Positions 24,834-33,037 of a stretch of DNA of 64,000 nt are shown one piece after another. The position numbers were made by a program, and so were the translations under genes. The notes under the pieces are model-generated. The model made no database searches. It worked only from the letters and a program-made list of their open reading frames with translations, and was not told the DNA's origin. This DNA is from a bacterium (GTDB lineage: Bacteria; Bacteroidota; Bacteroidia; B-17B0; Aurantibacillaceae), in assembly GCA_029945625.1 (NCBI GenBank), contig JAQSCW010000010.1, forward strand, positions 186,001 to 250,000, in the 5' to 3' direction. Positions within the stretch are counted from its first letter, which is position 1; each line of letters starts with the position of its first letter.

Positions 24834-24888
24834 CCGCAATAAGACAGATAGGGCGCCATAAAAAAAGGCTTCTACTGTCAAATTGCGG
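24834..24888. other. Imperfect hairpin upstream of atp promoter
   Basis: CCGCAAT (24834-24840) pairs with ATTGCGG (24882-24888); inside them GACAG pairs with CTGTC and TAG with CTA, with a 20-base A-rich loop. It sits about 55 bases before the predicted atpB promoter, in otherwise featureless DNA. Could be a protein-binding site or a decayed repeat. Confidence 0.35.
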
Positions 24889-24944
24889 CTAAAAGTACTA
24901 AAATGCCGGAAATCTTAATATGAACCCAAATTCGGGTCCAATTT

Positions 24945-24977
24945 TTTGGTGTTTTTGGCAATAAATACATACATTTG
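24945..24977 (+). promoter_or_regulatory. Bacteroidota-type promoter for atp operon
   Basis: TTTG at 24945-24948, a 21-nt spacer and TACATTTG at 24970-24977, an exact TAnnTTTG match. Transcription would begin near 24984, about 30 bases before the atpB ATG. Confidence 0.65.
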
Positions 24978-25014
24978 CACGCAAATTCAAAAACGGAGGG
25001 ATTTTTAACGCCAG

Positions 25015-26211
25015 ATGACCAGTAAAATCAACACTTACAGAAGAAACACACCGGTATTTATCCGATTATTCACCCTAATTCTATTATTTGGTTTTGGTTC
25101 GCTCAAAGCGCAGCATGAAAATAGGGATACTGTCCTTGCAGGCGGTCCTGTTCATGCGGCAAAAGAGAAGGAAATTGACATTGCCCAAATCGCATTTGAG
25201 CACATTTTAGATACCCATTCCTGGCATTTTTGGGGAGAGGGTCATGAGGCGGTGGCTATCCCACTTCCGGTGATTCTGAAAACCGACAATGGTCTGGTCT
25301 TTTTTATGTCTTCCGAGTTTCACCATGATATTCACGGCACTGTGGTTGTGGAAAAGAACGGCAGGAAGTTTGTGAATTACGAAGACATTATTTATTACGC
25401 CTCAGAAAGTCCTAACGAAGAGGGACATTATATTAACTCTGAAAAAAATGAAAAGGGAGAAGTAACGGTTTTAAACCCTGCACCACTTGATTTCTCCATC
25501 ACCAAAAATGTGGCTCAGTTGATGCTTTCTTCCATCGCCTTGTTCCTCATCTTTACCTCTATGGCAAGAGCCTACAAAAAAAATGGTATAACTACCCCTC
25601 CAAAAGGAACACAAGCTTTTTTGGAGCCTCTTGTGGTATTTGTGCGTGATGATCTGGCCAAAGAAAACATTGGACCCAATGGCTATAAATTTGTGCCTTA
25701 TCTCTTAACCGTGTTTTTCCTGATCCTCATCAACAACGTATTTGGTTTGGTTCCTATTAGCGCTAACCTTACCGGAAATATTGGATTTACACTGGTACTG
25801 GCCGTGTTTACATTTGTGCTCACCACCATTAACGGAAAGAAGACCTATTGGTCGCATATTTTTACTCCGCACGCACCTAAAGCTATTTGGCCTATTCTCA
25901 TTCCTCTCGAGATCATTGGCACCATCACCAAACCCTTTGCCTTAATGATTCGTTTGTTCGCGAACATGACAGCCGGTCACCTTATCGTTATTTCATTGAT
26001 TGGGTTGATTTTCATTTTTAAGAGCGTATACATTGCGCCGGTTTCAATTGCGTTTGCTTTGTTTATCGATATCCTTGAAGTACTGGTGGCTTTTTTGCAG
26101 GCTTATATTTTTGTGATGTTAACATCCATCTTTATTGGTTCGGCAATGGAAGAGCCGCACGAAGAAGATGCGCATCATCACGAAGGTGAAAAAGTAGCAG
26201 AAGCGCATTAA
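25015..26211 (+). CDS. atpB: F1Fo ATP synthase subunit a
   Basis: Membrane subunit that provides the two proton half-channels next to the c-ring. At 398 residues it is longer than the roughly 250-residue enterobacterial form because of a signal peptide (RLFTLILLFGFGSLKAQ) and a periplasmic N-terminal extension of about 130 residues, as is usual in Bacteroidota. The functional arginine lies in LMIRLFANMTAGHL, and the C-terminal helix VLVAFLQAYIFVMLTSIFIG is conserved. A His/Glu-rich tail follows (EEDAHHHEGEK). First gene of atpBEFHAG. Confidence 0.95.
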   Translation: MTSKINTYRRNTPVFIRLFTLILLFGFGSLKAQHENRDTVLAGGPVHAAKEKEIDIAQIAFEHILDTHSWHFWGEGHEAVAIPLPVILKTDNGLVFFMSSEFHHDIHGTVVVEKNGRKFVNYEDIIYYASESPNEEGHYINSEKNEKGEVTVLNPAPLDFSITKNVAQLMLSSIALFLIFTSMARAYKKNGITTPPKGTQAFLEPLVVFVRDDLAKENIGPNGYKFVPYLLTVFFLILINNVFGLVPISANLTGNIGFTLVLAVFTFVLTTINGKKTYWSHIFTPHAPKAIWPILIPLEIIGTITKPFALMIRLFANMTAGHLIVISLIGLIFIFKSVYIAPVSIAFALFIDILEVLVAFLQAYIFVMLTSIFIGSAMEEPHEEDAHHHEGEKVAEAH

Positions 26212-26223
26212 TTTTTTTTATAA

Positions 26224-26454
<231 letters not shown>

Positions 26455-26467
26455 TTGAAAGATGAAA

Positions 26468-26505
26468 CCAAAGCCATTACGGTTGGTAGTGGCTTTGGCT
26501 TTTTT
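26468..26505 (+). terminator. Terminator-like hairpin between atpE and atpF
   Basis: CCAAAGCCA (26468-26476), a 13-base loop, TGGCTTTGG (26490-26498), then CTTTTTT: a perfect 9-bp stem plus T-run inside the operon, 13 bases after the atpE stop. Partial termination here would make more subunit c than downstream subunits, matching the multi-copy c-ring; that consequence is inference. Confidence 0.75.
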
Positions 26506-26539
26506 AAAACAGCAAACACTCATTTAAAAAACACATAAC

Positions 26540-27055
26540 ATGCAACATCTATTTATTTTGGCGAGTTTGATCGAACCGGGCATTGGCTTGATCTTTTGGA
26601 CCACCCTTGTTTTTCTTTTATTGTTGTTCTTACTTGGCAAATATGCATGGAAGCCAATTTTAGAAGCCATCAAAACGCGTGAAGAGAGCATTCAAAATGC
26701 ACTTTCAACAGCCGACAAAGCTTTGAAAGACATGCGCGAATTAAAATCGAACAACGAAAAGATTTTGATAGAAGCACGCGCTGAAAGAGATAACCTGTTG
26801 AAGGACGCCCGCGAAACCAAAGATAGTATTGTGGCAGAAGCCAAACACAAAGCGCAGGCAGAAGCCGATCGTATTATGGCAACCGCACGCGAACAAATCG
26901 CCAACGAAAAAAACGCAGCCATCGGAGAATTAAAAAAACAAGTAGCTGTATTATCGATCGAGATTGCTGAAAAAATATTAAAAGCTGAATTGTCGAGCGA
27001 CGAGAAACAAAAAGCGCTGGTTTCAAATTTAATGAAAGACGTAAACCTCAACTAA
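26540..27055 (+). CDS. atpF: F1Fo ATP synthase subunit b
   Basis: Peripheral-stalk subunit: one N-terminal transmembrane helix (GLIFWTTLVFLLLLFLLGKY) followed by a long charged coiled coil up to residue 171, which links the membrane a subunit to F1 through delta. KYAWKPILEAIKTREESI just after the membrane helix is the conserved family segment. It starts about 35 bases after the atpE-atpF hairpin and is followed by atpH after a single base, so b and delta are closely coupled. Confidence 0.95.
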   Translation: MQHLFILASLIEPGIGLIFWTTLVFLLLLFLLGKYAWKPILEAIKTREESIQNALSTADKALKDMRELKSNNEKILIEARAERDNLLKDARETKDSIVAEAKHKAQAEADRIMATAREQIANEKNAAIGELKKQVAVLSIEIAEKILKAELSSDEKQKALVSNLMKDVNLN

Positions 27056-27056
27056 A

Positions 27057-27596
27057 ATGATAGTAGCCAACAGATACGCTAAATCATTGATGGGACTCGC
27101 CATTGAATCCAAAAAACTGGATGTGGTGAGAAAAGACATGAAACTGATAGAACAGGTGTGCCGTGAGAACCGTGAATTCACTTTGTTTTTGAATAGTCCG
27201 GTAATTAAGACCGACAAAAAAGTAGAAGTTTTTAATTCCATCTTCAAAAGTAAAGTAGATAAATTAACGCTTTCTTTTTTGGTGCTTATTGCTAAAAAAC
27301 ACCGTGAATCTTATGTGCCTTCCATTGCTGAAGCCTTTGACGAGCAGTATAAAATAAATCAGAATATCTTCTCGGCAGTGGTAACTTCCGCCAGCGGATT
27401 GGATAAGATTACCAAACAAAAGGTGCTGGACCTTGTTAAAACACAATTAAAAGGAGAAGTAGAACTTGCTGAGAAGATAGATCCAAAAACCATTGGCGGA
27501 TTTATTCTTACCATTGGCGACAAACAAATCGACAAAACAGTAGCGCGTCAATTGAGTAATTTGAAAAAGGAATTATTAAATAAAGGATTAAACTAA
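27057..27596 (+). CDS. atpH: F1Fo ATP synthase subunit delta
   Basis: Peripheral-stalk cap that joins subunit b to the top of the F1 hexamer. 179 residues; family motifs include YAKSLMGLAIESKKLD at the N-terminus, FLNSPVIKTDKKVEVF, and the C-terminal KIDPKTIGGFILTIGDKQID. Lies between atpF (1 base) and atpA (21 bases), the usual order. Confidence 0.95.
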   Translation: MIVANRYAKSLMGLAIESKKLDVVRKDMKLIEQVCRENREFTLFLNSPVIKTDKKVEVFNSIFKSKVDKLTLSFLVLIAKKHRESYVPSIAEAFDEQYKINQNIFSAVVTSASGLDKITKQKVLDLVKTQLKGEVELAEKIDPKTIGGFILTIGDKQIDKTVARQLSNLKKELLNKGLN

Positions 27597-27617
27597 TATC
27601 ATACAAACCATATAAAC

Positions 27618-29195
27618 ATGGCTGAAATAAAACCGGCAGAAGTATCTGCAATTTTGAGAGAACAATTAAGTGGCTTTAAAAGCGAAGCTGAATTAGAAGA
27701 AGTTGGAACTGTACTTGAAGTAGGTGACGGGATTGCCCGGATCTATGGATTGTCAAAAGTTCAATCAGGAGAATTGATTGAGTTTGAAACCGGCGTTCAA
27801 GCCATCGTGTTGAATCTTGAAGAAGATAACGTTGGAGCTGTGTTATTGGGTTCAGGAGAAAACATTCGCGAAGGAAGTTCATGTAAACGTACCAAACGTA
27901 TTGCTTCCATTAATGTGGGAGAAGGTATGTTGGGCCGCGTAGTGGATACACTCGGAAAACCAATTGACGGAAAAGGCCCCATTAAAGGTCAGACATACGA
28001 AATGCCCATTGAGCGTAAGGCGCCGGGTGTTATCTTCCGTCAGCCGGTAACTGAGCCGCTTCAAACAGGGATCAAAGCGATTGATGCGATGATTCCAATT
28101 GGTCGTGGTCAGCGTGAATTAGTAATTGGTGACCGTCAGATTGGTAAAACAGCTGTATGTATCGACACCATTATTAATCAAAAAGAATTTTATGCTGCAG
28201 GACAACCTGTATTTTGTATTTATGTAGCCATTGGCCAAAAAGCCAGTACTGTTGCAAACATTGTTCGGATTCTTGAAGAGAACGGCGCGATGGATTACAC
28301 AGTAATCGTTTGTGCAAGTGCTGCCGATCCTGCTCCGATGCAGTTTTATGCACCTTTCGCAGGAGCGGCAATCGGTGAATTTTTCCGTGATACCGGTCGT
28401 CCGGCCTTAATCGTATTTGATGATCTTTCTAAACAAGCAGTGGCTTACCGTGAGGTGTCCTTGTTGCTTCGTCGTCCTCCCGGACGTGAAGCATATCCCG
28501 GTGACGTGTTTTATTTGCACAGTCGTTTGTTAGAACGAGCCGCAAAAATCAACGCCTCCGATCAGATTGCACAAAGCATGAATGACCTTCCTGAGTCTAT
28601 TCGTTCGATGGTAAAAGGGGGTGGTTCGTTAACCGCATTGCCAATTATTGAAACGCAAGCCGGTGACGTATCTGCTTATATTCCAACAAATGTAATTTCG
28701 ATTACCGACGGTCAGATTTTCTTAGAGTCAAATTTATTTAACTCGGGTATCCGTCCAGCCATTAACGTAGGTATTTCGGTATCACGTGTGGGAGGTAATG
28801 CACAGATTAAGTCGATGAAAAAAGTGGCAGGTACTTTAAAATTAGACCAGGCACAATACCGTGAATTAGAAGCGTTTTCAAAATTCGGGTCTGACCTCGA
28901 TGCCGCTACAAAGTCGGTATTGGATAAAGGAGCCCGTAATACTGAGATCCTTAAACAAGCGCAGTTCACACCTTACCGTGTTGAATTACAAACAGCAATT
29001 ATTTATTTGGGAACAAAAAACCTATTGAGAAGTGTTCCTATTAATAAAGTAGCGGAGTTTGAAAAGGAATTTTTAGACATGATGGAGCGTAAACAAAAAC
29101 CAACATTGGATGCCCTGAAAGCCGGTAAGTATACCGACGAGATTACGGCCGTATTGGATAGTACCGCACACGAACTGTTAGCGAAATACAAATAA
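27618..29195 (+). CDS. atpA: F1Fo ATP synthase subunit alpha
   Basis: Non-catalytic nucleotide-binding subunit of the F1 hexamer. 525 residues with Walker A GDRQIGKT (171-178), Walker B region [19 protein letters not shown] and the [16 protein letters not shown] signature carrying the arginine finger region. Nothing unusual. The beta and epsilon genes (atpD, atpC) are not in the window; in Bacteroidota they usually form a separate locus. Confidence 0.98.
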   Translation: MAEIKPAEVSAILREQLSGFKSEAELEEVGTVLEVGDGIARIYGLSKVQSGELIEFETGVQAIVLNLEEDNVGAVLLGSGENIREGSSCKRTKRIASINVGEGMLGRVVDTLGKPIDGKGPIKGQTYEMPIERKAPGVIFRQPVTEPLQTGIKAIDAMIPIGRGQRELVIGDRQIGKTAVCIDTIINQKEFYAAGQPVFCIYVAIGQKASTVANIVRILEENGAMDYTVIVCASAADPAPMQFYAPFAGAAIGEFFRDTGRPALIVFDDLSKQAVAYREVSLLLRRPPGREAYPGDVFYLHSRLLERAAKINASDQIAQSMNDLPESIRSMVKGGGSLTALPIIETQAGDVSAYIPTNVISITDGQIFLESNLFNSGIRPAINVGISVSRVGGNAQIKSMKKVAGTLKLDQAQYRELEAFSKFGSDLDAATKSVLDKGARNTEILKQAQFTPYRVELQTAIIYLGTKNLLRSVPINKVAEFEKEFLDMMERKQKPTLDALKAGKYTDEITAVLDSTAHELLAKYK

Positions 29196-29260
29196 TTTTT
29201 GGCGATCGAGTCGGTAAAATTTAAGACGATCCATAAAATAACACAGCAGATTAATACAAT

Positions 29261-30139
29261 ATGCCAAGTTTAAAGGAAGTAAGAAATAAGATCATCTCTG
29301 TTGGATCAACGATGCAGATTACCAGTGCCATGAAAATGGTAAGTGCTGCCAAGTTGAAACGCGCGCAGGATGCGGTGGTGCAAATGCGTCCTTATGCCAA
29401 CAAATTAAGAGAGATTTTGCAGAATGTAAGTGTGAATGCCGATCCAAACAGCAATCCCTATTCTAAAGATAACCACTCCAACAATGTGCTCATTATCGCT
29501 GTGTCTTCTAATCGCGGACTTGCAGGAGCGTTTAATGCCAATGTCGCTAAAAAAGTCAACCTTTTAATTAAGGAAGAATTTAAAGGAAAAAACATCACGG
29601 TATTGCCTGTAGGGAAAAAGGCGCATGATGCCTTTAAAAAGACAGACTATTTGATCACCGGAATGGATCTACCGCATCATACCAGCAAGGTGTTCAATAA
29701 ACTTTCATATTCTGAAGCGGCGCCTTTGATGGAGGATGTGATTAAAACTTTTTTAAACAAAGAGTTTGATAAAGTGGTGATTGTATATAATCAGTTTCGC
29801 AATGCTGCTGTGCAGATTCCGGTTGACGAGCAATTGTTGCCCGTGGTAACTTCCGGAAATGAAAAAAAGAGCGTCCCCACAAATTATATCTTTGAACCGG
29901 AAGAAGAGCAGATCATCAACGACCTCATTCCTCATATGCTCAAAACCCAGTTCTACAAGGCATTGTTAGATTCATTTGCCAGTGAGCACGGAGCGCGTAT
30001 GACCGCTATGCACAAGGCCACCGATAACGCAAAGGCCATGCAAAACGACCTTAAGATCATGTATAACAAAGCCCGACAAGCATCCATCACCAAAGAGATC
30101 CTTGAGATCGTTGGCGGCGCGGAAGCACTAAACGGGTAG
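29261..30139 (+). CDS. atpG: F1Fo ATP synthase subunit gamma
   Basis: Central rotor shaft of F1. 292 residues with terminal helices MPSLKEVRNKIISVGSTMQI and KARQASITKEILEIVGGAEA, which form the coiled coil inside the hexamer, and the SSNRGLAGAFN motif in the Rossmann-like middle domain. It is the last gene of the cluster and is followed by a strong terminator 20 bases later. Confidence 0.97.
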   Translation: MPSLKEVRNKIISVGSTMQITSAMKMVSAAKLKRAQDAVVQMRPYANKLREILQNVSVNADPNSNPYSKDNHSNNVLIIAVSSNRGLAGAFNANVAKKVNLLIKEEFKGKNITVLPVGKKAHDAFKKTDYLITGMDLPHHTSKVFNKLSYSEAAPLMEDVIKTFLNKEFDKVVIVYNQFRNAAVQIPVDEQLLPVVTSGNEKKSVPTNYIFEPEEEQIINDLIPHMLKTQFYKALLDSFASEHGARMTAMHKATDNAKAMQNDLKIMYNKARQASITKEILEIVGGAEALNG

Positions 30140-30159
30140 TAGATTAATCATATAAGATG

Positions 30160-30192
30160 AACCTTCGGTAATTGCCGAAGGTTTTTCTTTTT
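30160..30192 (+). terminator. Intrinsic terminator after atpG
   Basis: AACCTTCGG (30160-30168), loop TAATTG, CCGAAGGTT (30175-30183), then TTTCTTTTT. Perfect 9-bp stem; ends the atpBEFHAG transcript. Confidence 0.92.
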
Positions 30193-30231
30193 AAGAGGCA
30201 CAAAAAAAGACAAATAGCGTGAGAAAGGGCA

Positions 30232-31026
30232 ATGATCGCTCAATTAACCTTACCTTTAGAAAAAGCAAAACATCAATTTAAAACACGGAGAACATCATTA
30301 ATGGCTATATTCCTTTTCCTGATACTGCATTGGTATCTATCACTTTTCGGACAAACTTTCTTTTTACACCGTTATTCCGCCCACAAAATGTTCACCATGA
30401 ATCCATTCTGGGAGCGGTTCTTCTATATTTTTGCCTGGGTTACTCAAGGCTCCTCCTATTTAAATGCCCGCGCGTATGCTATTCTGCACCGCATGCACCA
30501 TGCTTATAGCGACACCGAAAAAGATCCGCATACTCCACATTTTTTTAAGGACGCGTATCACATGATGTTGCACACACGCCAGATTTATAACGACGTGTTA
30601 AATAAACGAGTGGTAGTTGAGGAGAAATTTGACCGCAATTTCCCGGTCTATCCGGTCATCGACAAAATTGCCGATAGCTGGTACACGCGCTTGGCCTTCG
30701 CAGCGTTGTATATTGCCTTTTATGTAATTTTTGCCACGCATTGGTGGATGTTTTTGTTTTTACCCATTCACTTTTTTATTGGTCCAATTCAGGGAGCAAT
30801 TGTAAATTGGGCCGGTCATAAGTATGGGTACCGGAATTTTGATTGTCCCGATAAATCTAAAAACACGTTGTTTATCGATTTTTTATTGTTGGGAGAATTA
30901 TTCCAAAACAATCATCATCAGGCCGGTTCAAAAGTAAATTTTGCTGCCAAGTGGTGGGAGATCGACCCTGCGTATCCGATTATTTTTTTACTGGATAAGA
31001 TCAGGGTAATTAAGCTGGTTCGGTAA
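30232..31026 (+). CDS. Acyl-CoA/acyl-lipid desaturase
   Basis: Integral-membrane di-iron desaturase of 264 residues that inserts a cis double bond into fatty acyl chains. The three histidine boxes are HRYSAH (46-51), HRMHH (86-90) and a C-terminal NNHH (about residue 226), with hydrophobic segments around residues 22-45, 62-80, 150-170 and 170-190. This size and box pattern fit delta-9 acyl-CoA desaturases. Its last 39 bases overlap the last bases of the convergent photolyase gene, so the two mRNAs have complementary 3' ends. Confidence 0.88.
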   Translation: MIAQLTLPLEKAKHQFKTRRTSLMAIFLFLILHWYLSLFGQTFFLHRYSAHKMFTMNPFWERFFYIFAWVTQGSSYLNARAYAILHRMHHAYSDTEKDPHTPHFFKDAYHMMLHTRQIYNDVLNKRVVVEEKFDRNFPVYPVIDKIADSWYTRLAFAALYIAFYVIFATHWWMFLFLPIHFFIGPIQGAIVNWAGHKYGYRNFDCPDKSKNTLFIDFLLLGELFQNNHHQAGSKVNFAAKWWEIDPAYPIIFLLDKIRVIKLVR

Positions 31027-32340
31027 TCGGGCCGTTTCTCCGTTCAAATCCCGTTTATATACTTCAAGAGTTTTGATTCGTGCAGCCGCGTGATTTACCA
31101 TTGCGGATGGATAAAAGGGTGTGCCAAATTCCGGAACCCACTTTTTTATGTATTCAAAATTGGGGTCGAATTTTTTTTGCTGCTCTGTGGGATTAAAGAT
31201 CCTGAAGTATGGCGCCGCATCGCAACCGCTGCCTGCGGCCCATTGCCAGCCGCCATTGTTGGCGCTCAGATCAAAATCGTTTAATTTTTGTGCAAAATAG
31301 GCTTCACCCCAGCGCCAGTCGATCAGAAGATCTTTCACTAAGAAACTACTCACGATCATGCGCACGCGATTGTGCATAAAGCCGGTGGTGTTGAGTTCAC
31401 GCATTCCGGCATCTACGATCGGAAATCCCGTTTTACCTTCACGCCATTTTTCAAATTCAGTTTCATTATTTCTCCATTCGATACGATCGTATTGTTTTTT
31501 AAATGCCCCTGTGGCAACATGAGGGAAATGCCAGAGAATCATCATGTAAAAGTCGCGCCAAATAAGTTCGTTGAGCCATGTTTCACTCGTTAGACTTGCC
31601 TGTTGCAATGCCCGGCGGATGCTGATCGTTCCAAATCGCAGATGTATGCTCAGATGGCTGGTGCCGTGCAGAGCAGGATAGTCGCGCGCGTTCTTATAGT
31701 TTTGCAGAAGGACGTTAGTTACTTGCTTCTTAGGAATAATGAGATCTGTTTTTTTGAAGCCCAGCTCGCTAAGAGTGGGTAATGGAACCGGCGAAATTTT
31801 TAGAAAATTGGAAAAAAGTGATTCGCTTGGAAAGTTTTTTGTGGCTGATAATTGCAATGCCTTTTTCCATTTCACACTGTACGGGGTGAACACAGTATAC
31901 GGTTTTCCATCGTCTTTCAGAACCTCGTTCTTCTCAAAAACGCATTGATCTTTATAGGTGATGAATTGAATCCCATTTTCGAGTAGAAATTCGCCGATCA
32001 ATTTATCGCGTTGCACCGCTGCCGGCTCATAATCGTGATTGGCGTAAACCTTTGATAGATTATGTTCGCGCACTAACTGCTTAAAGGCCGACAGAGGGTC
32101 GGTGTGCAGCACCTTAAGTGAGGAATTACAAATTTGAAGTTCGTGCTGAAGTTGAGCAAGCGTTTGCGAAATAAAATCAACACGACGATCGTGTTTATCT
32201 TCCAATTTTTGAAGGATCTCTGTGTCATAAATAAAGATGGGGAGAACAGTGGCGTTTTGTTTAAGTGCGTAATAGAGAGCCGCGTTATCGTTTAACCGGA
32301 GGTCGCGGCGAAACCAAAACAGCGTGATTTTTTCTTTCAA
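30988..32340 (-). CDS. phr: Deoxyribodipyrimidine photolyase
   Basis: Blue-light-driven flavoenzyme that repairs UV-made cyclobutane pyrimidine dimers. 450 residues: N-terminal antenna-binding alpha/beta domain (LFWFRRDLRLNDN) and C-terminal FAD-binding helical domain with WLNELIWRDFYMMILWHFP, GFPIVDAGMRELNTTGFMHN and ANNGGWQWAAGSGCDAAPYF, where the Asn near the flavin N5 typical of photolyases is kept. Class I CPD photolyase is the best assignment; a cryptochrome is less likely. It starts 4 bases after the sigma factor stop, so the pair is one operon. Confidence 0.93.
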   Translation of the reverse strand: MKEKITLFWFRRDLRLNDNAALYYALKQNATVLPIFIYDTEILQKLEDKHDRRVDFISQTLAQLQHELQICNSSLKVLHTDPLSAFKQLVREHNLSKVYANHDYEPAAVQRDKLIGEFLLENGIQFITYKDQCVFEKNEVLKDDGKPYTVFTPYSVKWKKALQLSATKNFPSESLFSNFLKISPVPLPTLSELGFKKTDLIIPKKQVTNVLLQNYKNARDYPALHGTSHLSIHLRFGTISIRRALQQASLTSETWLNELIWRDFYMMILWHFPHVATGAFKKQYDRIEWRNNETEFEKWREGKTGFPIVDAGMRELNTTGFMHNRVRMIVSSFLVKDLLIDWRWGEAYFAQKLNDFDLSANNGGWQWAAGSGCDAAPYFRIFNPTEQQKKFDPNFEYIKKWVPEFGTPFYPSAMVNHAAARIKTLEVYKRDLNGETARLPNQLNYPDLIQ

Positions 32341-32344
32341 GGAA

Positions 32345-32851
32345 TTAGTTTCTTAAATGATTTAATTCCTGCATCAGAATCTTTCTGGCAATGAAGATGC
32401 GGCTTTTCACCGTTCCAAGTGGCAAACTCATCTGTTTTGCGATCTCTTCGTATTTGAACCCCGTGTAGTAACGCGTGAAAGGCACTTTGTAATCGTCGTC
32501 GAGCTTTTCGATGTGTTGAATTATTTCTTTGGCATTGAGGCGGCTTTCGCTGTGATCGTAGCTGTTTTGTTTAAAGGCTCTGTTTAATGCTACCTCGTCG
32601 CCTTTACTAATGAGTAGTTTTGTTTTTGCATTCTTTCGGTAATTATTAATGAAGGTGTTCTTCATGATGGTGAACAGCCAGGCACGTAAATTTGTATTGT
32701 CCTGAAACTTGCTGCGATAATTCAGGGCCTTGAGATAGGTGTCCTGCAGCAGATCCAAGGCGTCGTTTGTATTGCGTGTAAGACTAAGCGCAAAACTTTT
32801 TAGGGGGGGCTTTTCGTTCAGAATCCTGGTATTAAATTCTATCGCTGTCAT
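32345..32851 (-). CDS. ECF-type RNA polymerase sigma factor
   Basis: A 168-residue sigma-70 family protein with region 2 (ALDLLQDTYLKALNYRSKF and NLRAWLFTIMKNTFINNYRK) and region 4 (VPFTRYYTGFKYEEIAKQMS, then LPLGTVKSRIFIARKIL), lacking regions 1 and 3, as in extracytoplasmic-function sigma factors. No anti-sigma gene is adjacent; the only operon partner is the photolyase immediately downstream, so a role in the light or photo-oxidative stress response is inferred. A long palindrome covers its promoter region. Confidence 0.9.
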   Translation of the reverse strand: MTAIEFNTRILNEKPPLKSFALSLTRNTNDALDLLQDTYLKALNYRSKFQDNTNLRAWLFTIMKNTFINNYRKNAKTKLLISKGDEVALNRAFKQNSYDHSESRLNAKEIIQHIEKLDDDYKVPFTRYYTGFKYEEIAKQMSLPLGTVKSRIFIARKILMQELNHLRN

Positions 32852-32874
32852 TGTGCATTTATTGATTACTTCTA

Positions 32875-32923
32875 CAAAACTACTAATTTTGTTTAATGTT
32901 TTAGTTTAAAGATTAAACAAAAT
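32875..32923 (-). promoter_or_regulatory. Palindromic operator at sigma-photolyase promoter
   Basis: Perfect 12-bp arms ATTTTGTTTAAT (32886-32897) and ATTAAACAAAAT (32912-32923) separated by 14 bases, with two further GTTTwA-like half-sites in the spacer. On the minus strand a -7 element TAGTTTTG lies at 32882-32875 but no TTG occurs at the -33 distance; the palindrome covers that position instead. This looks like an operator for a dimeric regulator, perhaps of the MerR (LitR/CarH) type known to control photolyase genes in other bacteria; the regulator identity is inference. Confidence 0.6.
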
Positions 32924-33037
32924 ACATAATTGCATGAAAATCAATGAAATACAATATTGAAAGTGTTTCAAAACTGTCAACATTCTGTGTTCATACAGGA
33001 TAAAGATGTATTTTCGCATCCAAATTAATACACCACT

